Shown: positions 1-8,102 of the stretch, piece after piece | Position numbering within the stretch: the stretch's first letter is position 1 | Layout: every line of letters begins with the position of its first letter | Notes under the pieces: model-generated | What the model was told of the DNA's origin: nothing | The model's input: only the letters and a program-made list of their open reading frames with translations | Databases searched by the model: none | Made by a program: the position numbers and the translations under genes | Assembly: GCF_947495735.1 (NCBI RefSeq) | Contig: NZ_CANMAA010000003.1 | Coordinates: 186,001-250,000, forward strand | DNA length: 64,000 nt | Reading direction: 5' to 3' | Source of the DNA: an uncultured Pseudokineococcus sp. | Lineage (GTDB): Bacteria; Actinomycetota; Actinomycetes; Actinomycetales; Quadrisphaeraceae

Positions 1-902
1 TCGAGCTCGACGGCGGCGACGGCGTCGTCGAGGTGGTGCGGCTTCGTCGTCCCGACGATCGGCGCCGAGACGGCCGGGCGGCGCATCACCCACGCCAGGG
101 CCACCTGCGCCGGCGGCACGTCCCGCTCGCGGGCGACCTGGGCGACGGCGTCGACGATGCGGCCGTCGTCGTCGCGGTAGAGCTTCTTCCCGAACTCGTC
201 GGTGTCGCTGCGGGAGGTCTCGGAGTCCCAGGCGCGCGTGAGCCGGCCGCGCGCCAGCGGGCTCCACGGGATGGCGCCGACGCCGGTGGCCTCGCAGTAC
301 GGCAGCATCTCGCGCTCCTCCTCGCGCATGAGGAGGTTGTAGTGGTCCTGCATGGAGACGAAGGGCGTCCAGCCGTTCCGCTCGGCGGCGCGCTGCATCT
401 GCGTGAGCTGCCAGGTCCACATCGAGGACGCCCCGAGGTAGCGGGCCTTGCCGGCGCGCACGACGTCGTGCAGCGCCTCCATCGTCTCCTCGACCGGCGT
501 CGCCGGGTCGAAGCGGTGGATCTGGTAGAGGTCGACGTGGTCGGTGCCCAGCCGCCGGAGGCTGTGGTCGACCTCCGCCATGATCGCCTTCCGCGAGAGG
601 CCGGCGCCGTTCGGGCCGGGGCGCATCCGCCCGTGCACCTTGGTCGCGATGACGACGTCGTCGCGAGAGGCCATGTCGCGCAGCGCCCGCCCGACGATCT
701 CCTCGCTCGTGCCGTCGGAGTAGACGTTGGCCGTGTCGAAGAAGGTCACGCCCGCCTCGAGCGCCCGCTTGATGGACTCCCGGCTCTCCTCCTCGGGCAG
801 CGACCACGGGTGCCCGCCCCGCTCGGGGACGCCGTAGCTCATGCAGCCCAGGGCGATCCGCGAGATCTCCAGCCCGGTGGTGCCCAGCCTCGTGTACTGC
901 AT
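1..902 (-). CDS. Aldo/keto reductase, C-terminus cut by the window edge
   Basis: NAD(P)H-dependent aldo/keto reductase of the YajO/Tas-like group. The protein starts MQYTRLGTTGLEISRIALGC, the usual opening of the family, and contains the FDTANVYSDG segment carrying the catalytic Asp and Tyr, followed by VVIATKV with the catalytic Lys. A later segment, VDLYQIHRFDP, is the family's LYQiHr strand. About 300 residues are visible and the reading frame runs off the left edge, so only the last part of the (TIM-barrel) fold is missing. The ATG is preceded by AGGAGG at good spacing. The substrate cannot be told from sequence; it is not in an obvious operon with the STAS gene that precedes it. Confidence 0.93.
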   Translation of the reverse strand, partial: MQYTRLGTTGLEISRIALGCMSYGVPERGGHPWSLPEEESRESIKRALEAGVTFFDTANVYSDGTSEEIVGRALRDMASRDDVVIATKVHGRMRPGPNGAGLSRKAIMAEVDHSLRRLGTDHVDLYQIHRFDPATPVEETMEALHDVVRAGKARYLGASSMWTWQLTQMQRAAERNGWTPFVSMQDHYNLLMREEEREMLPYCEATGVGAIPWSPLARGRLTRAWDSETSRSDTDEFGKKLYRDDDGRIVDAVAQVARERDVPPAQVALAWVMRRPAVSAPIVGTTKPHHLDDAVAAVEL

Positions 903-1027
903 GCCCGACCTCCTGCGTCGCCGTCCGCCGCGCCCGGTGGCGCGCGGTGCCGCGGGCCAGGGCACCACGCCCCGGGCCCCCGCGCGAGGGGAGGGCCTCG
1001 CCCGGCGAGTGCTGCGAGGAGGGCGGA

Positions 1028-1471
1028 TCAGGCGGTCGGGCTCACGCCGTCCTCGGAGGGAGCGGCGCGGTGGTCGAGCACCCCGCTGGTGGCGTGGTCC
1101 CCGGCCCCGCCGAGGCCCCCGTCCAGCGCGTGGTCATCCGCTCCGTCGCACGAGGGGCGCAGCTCGAAGAGCGACTCGACGCCGAGCATCTCCAGCAGCT
1201 GCCGCACCTGGGGCGAGGCGCCCAGCAGCGCCGGCCGCTCCGTGGGGGCGTCGCGGCCGCGGGGCGCCGCCACGCGCAGCATGAGGCCGAGGCCCTGGGT
1301 GTCGACGAAGCTCACCCCGCTGACGTCGATGGTGCGCACCCACGAGAGGTCGTCGCCGCGGCGGTCGAAGGTCTCCACGGCGGACATGTCGACGTCGCCC
1401 TCGAGGACGAGCAGCCGCTCCTCAGGGCGCGCCACGACGCGGCCGGCGTCCTCCCTCGGCCTGCTGGTCAT
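1028..1471 (-). CDS. STAS-domain anti-sigma-factor antagonist-like protein
   Basis: A 147-residue cytoplasmic protein with one STAS domain (about residues 10-105) and an acidic, Gly-rich tail. The core reads TIDVSGVSFVDTQGLGLML, matching the SpoIIAA/RsbV loop in which the phosphorylated serine follows an aspartate. Here Asp57 is followed by Thr58, so the phospho-acceptor would be threonine, and the next residue is Gln instead of the usual Ser/Thr. Proteins of this family bind a switch kinase/anti-sigma factor and release a sigma factor, but no such kinase or sigma gene is in the window. The start has GGGAG upstream. The role is family-based; the partner is unknown. Confidence 0.85.
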   Translation of the reverse strand: MTSRPREDAGRVVARPEERLLVLEGDVDMSAVETFDRRGDDLSWVRTIDVSGVSFVDTQGLGLMLRVAAPRGRDAPTERPALLGASPQVRQLLEMLGVESLFELRPSCDGADDHALDGGLGGAGDHATSGVLDHRAAPSEDGVSPTA

Positions 1472-1629
1472 GCGTCTCCCGTGGTCCACCGGTGCGGGTG
1501 CTCGCCGGTCGTCTCCACCGAGCGTGCAGCGCGCGGCCGCGCTACGCCGTACACCACGGTAACCGCCGCGGGCCCGCACGCGGCACGTGGTGCTCGGCGC
1601 AGGCGCGGTCCGGAGCCGTCCGGGCGCCG

Positions 1630-2559
1630 TCAGGAGCGTCTGCCCGCCTCCCCGGGCGGAGCCAGACGGGTGAGGACGGCTGCCGCGAAGGCTTCCGGCG
1701 CACCGGGTGCCACGTCCAGGAAGAGCGACGGCTCGGCCAGCTCGAGCTCCAGGAGCAGGGGCCCGTCCGGGGAGGGCAGCAGGTCGACGCGGGCGTACAG
1801 CGGGACCCCGCCGGTCCGGGACACCACGACGTCGAGCGCACGGCGCGCGACGTCGAGCTCGGCGTCGGACGGCTCCCGCGGCGTGATCTCCTCCGGGGCG
1901 AAGAGCCCCTCCACCGGGTCCCCGGAGGGCCGCAGCAGCGGCCCCTTGCGCACGGCGTGCAGCACCTCGCCCTCGACCAGGACCACGGCGGTCTCGCCGT
2001 GGACGTCCACGCCCTCCACGTAGGGCTGCACGAGCGCGACGCGCCCGCTCCCGTGGACGGCGCGCACGTGGGCGCGCGAGCGGTCGGCCTCGTCCGGCCG
2101 CAGGCGGAGGGTGTCCTTCGACCCCGCCGAGACCGCGGGCTTCACGACGTGCTCGCGGTCGGTGAAGGGGTGGTCGTCCCCCTCGCCGGGGGCGAGGAGC
2201 ACCGAGGGCACGACCGGCAGACCGGCGGCGCGCAGGTCCTCCAGGTAGGCCTTGTCGGTGCTCCAGCGCAGCAGCTCCGGCGGGTTCGCCAGCTCCGCCA
2301 CGGCGGCGACGCGCTCGGCCCAGGCGAGGAGCTCCGCCCGGCGGGGCACGTAGTCCCACGTCGAGCGGACGACGACGAGGTCGGCCGACGCCCAGTCGAC
2401 GTCGGCGTCGTCCCAGACGGCGGGCCGCGCCTCGACCCCGAGGTCGGCCAGCGCGGCGAGGACCGCCCGGCCCTCCCCGTCCAGGTCGGCCATCTCGCGG
2501 CACGTGGCCAGGAGCACGGTCGGGCGGCCGGGAGCGGTACCGGGAGCGGGAGCCGTCAC
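1630..2559 (-). CDS. ATP-grasp (RimK/glutathione synthetase-like) protein
   Basis: A 309-residue soluble protein of the ATP-grasp fold. An N-terminal pre-ATP-grasp domain contains the segment VVRSTWDY, typical of a widespread uncharacterised group related to glutathione synthetase/RimK. The central part has the lysine-containing strand HVVKPAVSAGSKDT that holds ATP, and the C-terminal half has the metal-binding stretch ARVDLLP...LLLELELAEPSLF. Such enzymes ligate a carboxylate to an amine through an acyl phosphate, but the substrate here is unknown. The GTG start overlaps the stop of the ECF S-component gene (GTGA), so it is probably the last gene of the vitamin-uptake operon. Confidence 0.85.
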   Translation of the reverse strand: MTAPAPGTAPGRPTVLLATCREMADLDGEGRAVLAALADLGVEARPAVWDDADVDWASADLVVVRSTWDYVPRRAELLAWAERVAAVAELANPPELLRWSTDKAYLEDLRAAGLPVVPSVLLAPGEGDDHPFTDREHVVKPAVSAGSKDTLRLRPDEADRSRAHVRAVHGSGRVALVQPYVEGVDVHGETAVVLVEGEVLHAVRKGPLLRPSGDPVEGLFAPEEITPREPSDAELDVARRALDVVVSRTGGVPLYARVDLLPSPDGPLLLELELAEPSLFLDVAPGAPEAFAAAVLTRLAPPGEAGRRS

Positions 2560-3422
2560 GGGCCCATCCTCCCCGAGCCGTCGGCGCGGCCCGGCGCGGG
2601 CGCCGGGGTCGCCGGCGCGACGGAGAAGGACGCGCGCCGCACGACCCGTCGCAGCCCGCCGAGCACCGCGGGCCCGACGACCAGCACGGCGACGGCGGTC
2701 GTCACCGCGCGGCCCGCGTCCCACCCCAGCGAGGTGAGCGCCGAGTACAGGAGCAGCCGACCCAGGTTGTCGGCGAGGGCGTCCCCCGCGACGTAGGAGA
2801 TCCCGGTGCCGGCGGTCGCGAGCGGCCAGCCCCACAGGTTCATGAGCAGGCCGAACCCGAAAGCGGCGACGACGCCGTAGCCGGCGAGCAGCAGCACCTC
2901 CGCCCGGCCCCGGGGGCGCTGCGGCAGCAGGCCCGCGCCCAGCCCCACCCACCCGGCGGCCACCATCTGGAACGGGAGCCAGGGGCCGACGCCGGCGGTG
3001 AGCAGCGCCGAGGCGAACAGGGACGTGCAGCCGAGGACGAAGCCGAAGCCCGGGCCGAGGACGCGGCCGGCCAGCACGAGGAGGAAGAAGACGGTCTCGA
3101 CGCCCACGAGCCCGGCGCCGAGCACCCGCAGGCCGGCGTTGACGGCGGACAGCACGCCGAGCAGCGCGAGCGCCGAGACGTCGATGCCGCCGTCGGCCAG
3201 CTCGGCGAGCACGACGGCGACGAGCACGGGCAGGACCAGCGCGAAGAGCAGCGGCGCGCTCGCGCTGCCCGCGAGCGCCGCCCCCGCGGGCACGAGCAGC
3301 GGCCAGGCGAACATCACGAGGCCCGCGAGCGAGGCGACCGCGAGCACGAGCGCCGAGCGCGGCCGCAGGCGCACCGCCGCGACGCGCCGCCCGGACGCGC
3401 CGGCGCCCTCGTGCGCGCTCAC
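2556..3422 (-). CDS. ECF transporter S component, probably for cobalamin
   Basis: A 288-residue integral membrane protein with about six or more hydrophobic helices, beginning after a short basic N-terminus (RRVAAVRLRPRSALVLAVAS). In ECF transporters the S component binds the vitamin and sits on the A-A'-T energising module, which is encoded directly upstream. Its GTG start overlaps the ATPase stop by GTGA. The substrate is inferred, not read: the operon leader carries a cobalamin riboswitch and the first gene encodes a DUF4430/transcobalamin-like secreted domain, both pointing to B12 or a corrinoid precursor. The short C-terminal tail is Pro/Ala-rich. Confidence 0.85.
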   Translation of the reverse strand: MSAHEGAGASGRRVAAVRLRPRSALVLAVASLAGLVMFAWPLLVPAGAALAGSASAPLLFALVLPVLVAVVLAELADGGIDVSALALLGVLSAVNAGLRVLGAGLVGVETVFFLLVLAGRVLGPGFGFVLGCTSLFASALLTAGVGPWLPFQMVAAGWVGLGAGLLPQRPRGRAEVLLLAGYGVVAAFGFGLLMNLWGWPLATAGTGISYVAGDALADNLGRLLLYSALTSLGWDAGRAVTTAVAVLVVGPAVLGGLRRVVRRASFSVAPATPAPAPGRADGSGRMGP

Positions 3423-5233
3423 GAGCGGTCCCCCGCCGGCTCGGCGCCCGGAGCCGGTCCCGCGGCGAGGGCGGCCCGCACCTGCTGCGGCGTCAGCCAC
3501 GGCTGCGGGGCGAGCACCTTGGCCGTCTGCGGGGCGAAGGCCGGGGAGGAGGCGACCACCTCGGCGGTGGGGCCGTCGGCGACGACCCGCCCCTGCGCCA
3601 CCACGACGACGCGGTCGGCGGCCGCGGCCACGAGCTCGACGTCGTGGGTGGCGAGGACGACGGCGCGCCCCTGGGCCGCCAGCTCGCGGACCACCTGCCC
3701 GACACGGCGCTTGGCCTCCTCGTCGAGCCCCCGCGTCGGCTCGTCGAGCAGCACCACGCGCGGCGTCGCGGCGAGCTGGACGGCCAGCACGAGGGCCAGG
3801 CGCTGGCCCTCGGAGAGGTCGCGGGGGTGGCGCTCGTCGGGGACGCCCGGCGCCACCTCGTCGAGCAGCGCGCGGCACGTGCCCCGGGGTCGGCCGGACT
3901 CGGCGTCCGCCTGGGCGCACTCCTGCCCCACCGTCGGCAGGTAGAGCAGGTCGCCCGGCGTCTGCGGCACCAGGCCCACGAGGGCGCGGGCGCCGGCGGG
4001 CGGCAGCGCTCCCGGGTCCTGCCGCCCGTCGCCCGTCGGCCCGCGCGCTGCTGCCCCCGGACCGCCCGCCGCGGCTGCGGGACGGCGCTGCCACCAGCGG
4101 CGCCGTCCGACGGAGGAGTCCATCGCGGCCCCGTCCCCGAGCACGCCCACCTCCCCGCGGGCGCGCGGCCCGGAGCCCTGCCAGGCCCACAGGAGCGAGG
4201 ACTTGCCGGAGCCGTTGCGGCCCATCAGCGCCACCACCTCGCCGGCGTGGAGGTCGAGGTCGACGCCCGCGACCGCCCGGACCCGCCCCGCCCCCGTGCC
4301 GTGCACCACCACGACGTCGCGCGAGCGCAGGAGCGGCGGCCCGCCGGTCCGCCCCGGCGTCGCCGGGAGCGGCGGCTCGTGCCCGGCGAGGGCCTGCGCC
4401 AGCGGCCCGGCGAGGCGCCGGGCGTCCCGCACCGACAGCGGCGGCGGGTCCCACCCGGCCGCGCGGGCCAGCTCGACGACGGGCGGGGCGCCGTCGTGCT
4501 CGCGCATCATCGCCGCGGGCGCGCCGTCGCGGACGCGGCCGTCGCGGCCCACGAGCACGACGCGGTCGGCGTGCTGGACGACGCGCTCGAGCCGGTGCTC
4601 GGCCACGACCACCGTCACCGCCAGGTCGTGGACGAGGCGGACGAGCGCGGCGAGCACCTCCTCGGCGGCGCCCGGGTCCAGCGCGGAGGTCGGCTCGTCG
4701 AGCACGAGCACCCGGGGCCCGGCCGCCAGCACGGAGCCGATGGCCACCCGCTGGGCCTGCCCGCCGGACAGCGTGCGCAGCGGCCGGTCGCGCAGGTCGG
4801 CGACGCCGAGGAGGTCCAGCACCTCCTCCACGCGGCGCCGCATCGCCGGCGCCGGCACGGCCAGCTGCTCCATCGCGTAGGCGAGCTCGTCCTCGACGGA
4901 GTCGGTGACGAAGCCGGCCACCGGGTCCTGGCCGACGTGCCCCACCAGGTGGGCGAGGTCGCGCGGCGGGGTCCCGCGCGTCGACACCCCCACCACGACC
5001 ACCTCGCCGGCGAGCTCCCCGCCGGTCAGGTGGGGCACGAGCCCGCTCACCGCGCCCAGCAGGGTCGACTTGCCGCTGCCCGTGGGGCCCGCGACGAGGC
5101 ACAGCTCCCCCTCGCCGACCTCCAGGTCGACGTCGCGCAGCGCGGGCGCGGGCGCCCCCGGGTAGGTGAGCGTCACCCGGTCGAACCGGACGGCCACGGG
5201 AGGGCGGGCCGGGCGGCCCGCGGGGACGCTCAC
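3419..5233 (-). CDS. ECF transporter energising ATPase, A1-A2 fusion
   Basis: A 604-residue cytoplasmic protein made of two ABC ATPase domains in one chain. Domain 1 has Walker A GPTGSGKST (about residues 45-53), signature LSGGQAQR and Walker B VLVLDEPTSALDP. Domain 2 has Walker A GRNGSGKSS, a degenerate signature LSEGQRLAL and Walker B VVLLDEPTRGLDE. Between the two is a Gly/Arg-rich insertion in domain 2 near the Q-loop. Fused EcfA1-A2 proteins are common in actinobacteria. Start and stop overlap both neighbouring genes by GTGA, indicating translational coupling. It powers the S/T components encoded alongside. Confidence 0.93.
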   Translation of the reverse strand: MSVPAGRPARPPVAVRFDRVTLTYPGAPAPALRDVDLEVGEGELCLVAGPTGSGKSTLLGAVSGLVPHLTGGELAGEVVVVGVSTRGTPPRDLAHLVGHVGQDPVAGFVTDSVEDELAYAMEQLAVPAPAMRRRVEEVLDLLGVADLRDRPLRTLSGGQAQRVAIGSVLAAGPRVLVLDEPTSALDPGAAEEVLAALVRLVHDLAVTVVVAEHRLERVVQHADRVVLVGRDGRVRDGAPAAMMREHDGAPPVVELARAAGWDPPPLSVRDARRLAGPLAQALAGHEPPLPATPGRTGGPPLLRSRDVVVVHGTGAGRVRAVAGVDLDLHAGEVVALMGRNGSGKSSLLWAWQGSGPRARGEVGVLGDGAAMDSSVGRRRWWQRRPAAAAGGPGAAARGPTGDGRQDPGALPPAGARALVGLVPQTPGDLLYLPTVGQECAQADAESGRPRGTCRALLDEVAPGVPDERHPRDLSEGQRLALVLAVQLAATPRVVLLDEPTRGLDEEAKRRVGQVVRELAAQGRAVVLATHDVELVAAAADRVVVVAQGRVVADGPTAEVVASSPAFAPQTAKVLAPQPWLTPQQVRAALAAGPAPGAEPAGDRS

Positions 5234-6207
5234 GACGCCCCGCCGCGCAGCGGGGAGGCAGCCCCCGCAGGGCGAGCAGGCGACGACTCGCCCTCCGACG
5301 CACGACCCGCAGGGCGAGCAGGCGACGACACGCCCCCGCGGCGCGGCGCCAGGACGGCGGGCAGGACGGCGACCAGCACCGCGGCGAGGCCGAGCAGGCT
5401 CGGCTCGGGCCAGACGGGCGGCGCCGTCGACGGGGCCAGGGCCGCCGGGTCGAGCGCGGCCGCGAGCGCCATGGCGCCGGCCGAGGTGGCGCCGACGGCG
5501 GAGACGGCCCACTCCGGGCCTCCCCACGGGTCGGGCCGGTGGGCGGTGCGGCGCACGCGCGCCGAGGCGAGCCGCAGCCCGAGGACGGCGAGCGCCGCCC
5601 CGGCGAGGAGCACCGGGACGCCGGCCGCCGCACCGGCGGTCGGGTCGAGGAGGCCGAAGAGCCCGAGGCACGTGCCGAGCAGCCCGGCGACGAGCAGCGC
5701 GCCCGACGCGCGGCGGGTGCGGCGCGGGACGCCGGCCGTGCGCCCGTACCCCCGCACGGCCATCGCGCCGGCCAGCGACAGGGAGCGGTCCAGGGCGTCG
5801 GCCAGCACGGGCGACAGGACGGCGGGCAGGGCCCGGACCCCCTCGGCGCTGCCCGCGCGCAGCCGCCGGGCCCGGCGGACCCGGCGCACGCTGTCGACGA
5901 GCTGCGGCGCCGACGTCAGCGCGATGACGACGGCCGTGGAGACCTCCGCGAGCGCCCCGGGGACGGCGCGCAGGAGCCGGCGGGCGTCGGCCAGGCAGTT
6001 GGCGGCGCCGACGCAGACGAGGACGGCGGCCAGGCGCAGCCCCTCGTAGACGCCGGCGAGCAGCGAGCCCGCGGTGATCGGCCCGAGCAGCGTGACGCCG
6101 GAGACGAGGTCGGGCAGCGGGACCCGCGGCAGGTCGAGCACGACCGGTCCGCTGCCGAGCCCGGTGCCGCCGAACAGGACCCGGAAGAGCACGCGCACCG
6201 CCACCAC
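5230..6207 (-). CDS. ECF transporter T component (EcfT/CbiQ-like)
   Basis: Membrane-embedded coupling subunit of the ECF transporter. The conserved cytoplasmic motif AGAMAVRGYGRT (the A-R-G box that docks on the ATPases) is present. The first usable start in frame is GTG at 6207, giving 325 residues, but family-like sequence continues upstream in the same open frame (residues reading GAWWLWALGLAAAASRT near 6360) with no ATG, GTG or TTG available, so the true start may be a rare codon or the first helix may be lost. The C-terminus carries a duplicated SSPARPAG motif encoded by a 22-bp direct repeat (about 5265-5286 and 5308-5329). Stop overlaps the ATPase start. Confidence 0.85.
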   Translation of the reverse strand: MVAVRVLFRVLFGGTGLGSGPVVLDLPRVPLPDLVSGVTLLGPITAGSLLAGVYEGLRLAAVLVCVGAANCLADARRLLRAVPGALAEVSTAVVIALTSAPQLVDSVRRVRRARRLRAGSAEGVRALPAVLSPVLADALDRSLSLAGAMAVRGYGRTAGVPRRTRRASGALLVAGLLGTCLGLFGLLDPTAGAAAGVPVLLAGAALAVLGLRLASARVRRTAHRPDPWGGPEWAVSAVGATSAGAMALAAALDPAALAPSTAPPVWPEPSLLGLAAVLVAVLPAVLAPRRGGVSSPARPAGRASEGESSPARPAGAASPLRGGAS

Positions 6208-6394
6208 GGCCGCCGCGAGGACGAGGTAGTAGCGCAGGTCGAGGCCGGAGGCGGCGTCGTCGCGACGGGCGGCGACGACGAGGCACGCGACGGCGACGAC
6301 GCCCAGCAGCAGCAGGGGGTCGGAGGTCCGGCTGGCCGCCGCGGCCAGCCCCAGCGCCCACAGCCACCAGGCGCCGGGGTGGAGCCCGCGGCGC

Positions 6395-7153
6395 TCAGCT
6401 CTCGTGGGACCTGCGATCGTCCATCTCCTGCTCCACCTGGCGACGGCGGTAGCGCCCGCCCAGGACGATGGCCAGGACCACGAGCACCGCCACGACCACG
6501 ATGATCGCGATGGTGACGACGGGCACGCTCTCGTCCGCCGACTCCCCGACCTCCTCGGCCTGGGCCTCGTCCGCGCCCTCCTCGCCCGCGACCGGGAGGC
6601 CGGCGACGGCCGCCGGGTCCACGCGCGGGGCCGCTCCGACCAGGTCGTCGCCCGACAGCTCCGTCCACGACCACGCCTCCACGCCGCCCGCCTCGGGCAC
6701 GCGGTCCGCGGCGCCGACCTGGCTGGCCGTCCACTCGCCGTCGCGCGGGGCGTAGTAGTAGGCCCAGTAGCCGTCGGTCGTGCAGTCGGCCTGCTCGGGG
6801 GCGGGCACGGACTCGATCGTGCAGACGAAGCCGGGCTGGCTCTCGGTCGCGGTGAACCCTGCCTCCTCCAGCGCCGTCAGCCCGTCGGCCGCCTCGAGCG
6901 CGCACCCGGCCGTCGGCTCCGCGAGCTCTCCGCCGGCCAGGCCCTGCGGGTCCACCAGGACCGTGGCGCCCTCGCCCTCGGGGCACGCCTCGCCCTCGAG
7001 CTCGGCCTCCCCGGCGGCGGTCGGGGTGCTCGTCGCCGTGCTGGTCGCGCCGGCCGTGGGGGTCGCCGCGAGCACCGGGCCGGCGCCGAGGGACACGAGC
7101 AGACCGGTGGCGCCGACGAGGGCGGCGAGGCGGCGGGAGGGGGCAGGGTGCAC
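6395..7153 (-). CDS. Secreted/membrane-anchored DUF4430-like (transcobalamin C-domain-like) protein
   Basis: First gene after the cobalamin riboswitch. 252 residues: Sec signal peptide ending near VLAATPTAG, a low-complexity Thr/Ala linker, one extracellular domain (about residues 50-160), and a C-terminal transmembrane helix (VVTIAIIVVVAVLVVLAIVL) with a short basic cytoplasmic tail. The domain reads ATVLVDPQGL...ALEEAGF...PGFVCTIESVPA...YWAYYYAP, the pattern of DUF4430, which is related to the C-terminal lobe of intrinsic factor/transcobalamin. I infer that it captures the corrinoid outside the cell and hands it to the ECF transporter encoded downstream. GTG start, with a purine-rich site upstream. 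Confidence 0.8.
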   Translation of the reverse strand: MHPAPSRRLAALVGATGLLVSLGAGPVLAATPTAGATSTATSTPTAAGEAELEGEACPEGEGATVLVDPQGLAGGELAEPTAGCALEAADGLTALEEAGFTATESQPGFVCTIESVPAPEQADCTTDGYWAYYYAPRDGEWTASQVGAADRVPEAGGVEAWSWTELSGDDLVGAAPRVDPAAVAGLPVAGEEGADEAQAEEVGESADESVPVVTIAIIVVVAVLVVLAIVLGGRYRRRQVEQEMDDRRSHES

Positions 7154-7287
7154 GGAGGGCCTCTCGGGAGGAGCCCGCGAGACGGCGCCGACCCGCCACC
7201 CGACCCGGGGCGCGCAGGCGCGCCGGGCACGAGGGACCGACCGGGCTCCGCCCCGCAGACCACGGCGGGGATGGCGGGAGCCGCGAG

Positions 7288-7422
7288 CCCCCGACGGGCG
7301 TTCCGGCTCGCGACGGCCCGGCCCGGGGCCGGTCGTCGCCCACGGCTGCGGGTCAGCGCCGGCGTCCGACCGGCTTCCCCCGCGCGGGGACGGGCAGTTC
7401 TCGCGCGGAGCCTAACGTCCGC
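7288..7422 (-). promoter_or_regulatory. Cobalamin riboswitch (compact type) upstream of ECF operon
   Basis: Read on the minus strand, the leader of the DUF4430 gene holds GGGGAAGCCGGTCGGACGCC, then GGCGCTGACCCGCAGCCGTG, the invariant B12-box core, and further on CGAGCCGGAACGCCCGTC, the closing element. The interval between core and closing element is only about 30 nt, so the peripheral arm seen in the larger nrdA riboswitch is missing or very short. Binding of adenosyl- or methylcobalamin to this family lowers expression of the downstream genes. Boundaries are approximate. Confidence 0.85.
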
Positions 7423-7540
7423 GCCGCCGCCGGCGCTCGTCGTCGACCGCCGGGCGAGCGCCCCGCCGAGGGCTCCCGGACGTGCGCACCCCGCGCAGAG
7501 CGTCTGGACGGGCCCGGCGCAGGACGTCACGACAGACCGA

Positions 7541-7589
7541 GACGACGACGGCCCCACCAGCACGTCTGCTGGTGGGGCCGTCGTCGTCG
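7541..7589 (-). terminator. Strong stem-loop after tRNA-Arg
   Basis: A perfect 22-bp inverted repeat, GACGACGACGGCCCCACCAG with a CA extension, separated by a 4-nt loop (CGTC) from its complement. It lies 14 bases downstream of tRNA-Arg on the minus strand. No T-tract follows, as is usual for terminators of high-GC actinobacteria. Confidence 0.75.
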
Positions 7590-7602
7590 CTGTCTCAACG
7601 AG

Positions 7603-7675
7603 TGCGCCCGGAGGGACTCGAACCCCCAACCTTCTGATCCGTAGTCAGATGCTCTATCCGTTGAGCTACGGGCGC
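7603..7675 (-). tRNA. tRNA-Arg (anticodon ACG)
   Basis: 73-nt cloverleaf on the minus strand: acceptor GCGCCCG pairs with CGGGCGC, anticodon stem TCTGA/TCAGA around loop CTACGGA with anticodon ACG, T-arm GGGGGTTCGAGTCCC. Discriminator A; CCA is not encoded. Decodes CGU/CGC/CGA after A34 deamination. Confidence 0.97.
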
Positions 7676-7891
7676 GTGACCCGTTCCCAGGCCGAGAGAG
7701 ACAGTACCCGCTCCGGGGCGGAGGTCGAAATCCGGTTCTCCGCCGGCCCCTCGCGCGCTGCGCGCGCGGGCCTCCGGGGCCCGGCGCGACGGCTCGACCG
7801 GCGGTGCGGCGCGCGGCCGGCGGACGGCCGTGCGCCGCACCGGCCGAGGGCGCTTTGCGGGCGGGCCCGCGGCGTCTGTACCCTCGCTCGC

Positions 7892-7979
7892 GGAGGCGTC
7901 GCCTAGTGGTCTATGGCGCCCGCCTGCTAAGCGGGTTTGGGGTGATACCCCATCGCGGGTTCAAATCCCGCCGCCTCCG
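7892..7979 (+). tRNA. tRNA-Ser (anticodon GCT)
   Basis: 88-nt class II tRNA: acceptor GGAGGCG pairs with CGCCTCC, anticodon stem CCCGC/GCGGG around CTGCTAA with anticodon GCT, a long variable arm (TTTGGGGTGATACCCCAT) and T-arm CGCGGGTTCAAATCCCG. Decodes AGC/AGU. Confidence 0.96.
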
Positions 7980-7983
7980 CACT

Positions 7984-8019
7984 CGAACGGCGCACGACCC
8001 CCGGGTCGTGCGCCGTTCG
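7984..8019 (+). terminator. Terminator hairpin after tRNA-Ser
   Basis: Perfect 15-bp stem (CGAACGGCGCACGAC and its complement) with a 6-nt loop CCCCGG, beginning five bases after the tRNA end. Confidence 0.75.
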
Positions 8020-8032
8020 TCCTCCGGAGCCC

Positions 8033-8087
8033 CGTGCCGCGCAGGCCCCCCGTGCCGCGCAGGCCCCCCGGCCGCGCAGGCCCCCGC
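8033..8087. repeat. Short tandem repeat, about 17-bp unit, three copies
   Basis: The unit CGTGCCGCGCAGGCCCC recurs twice and then as a degenerate third copy beginning CGGCCGCGCAGG. It fills the space between the tRNA-Ser terminator and the 3' end of the LCP gene. No coding role seen. Confidence 0.7.
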
Positions 8088-8102
8088 GCCCCTCTCGCCG
8101 GG

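Noticed and set aside
1028-1471. Loss of the STAS phosphorylation site
   Set aside because: The residue after the conserved Asp is Thr58, which aligns with SpoIIAA Ser58; only the following residue is changed.
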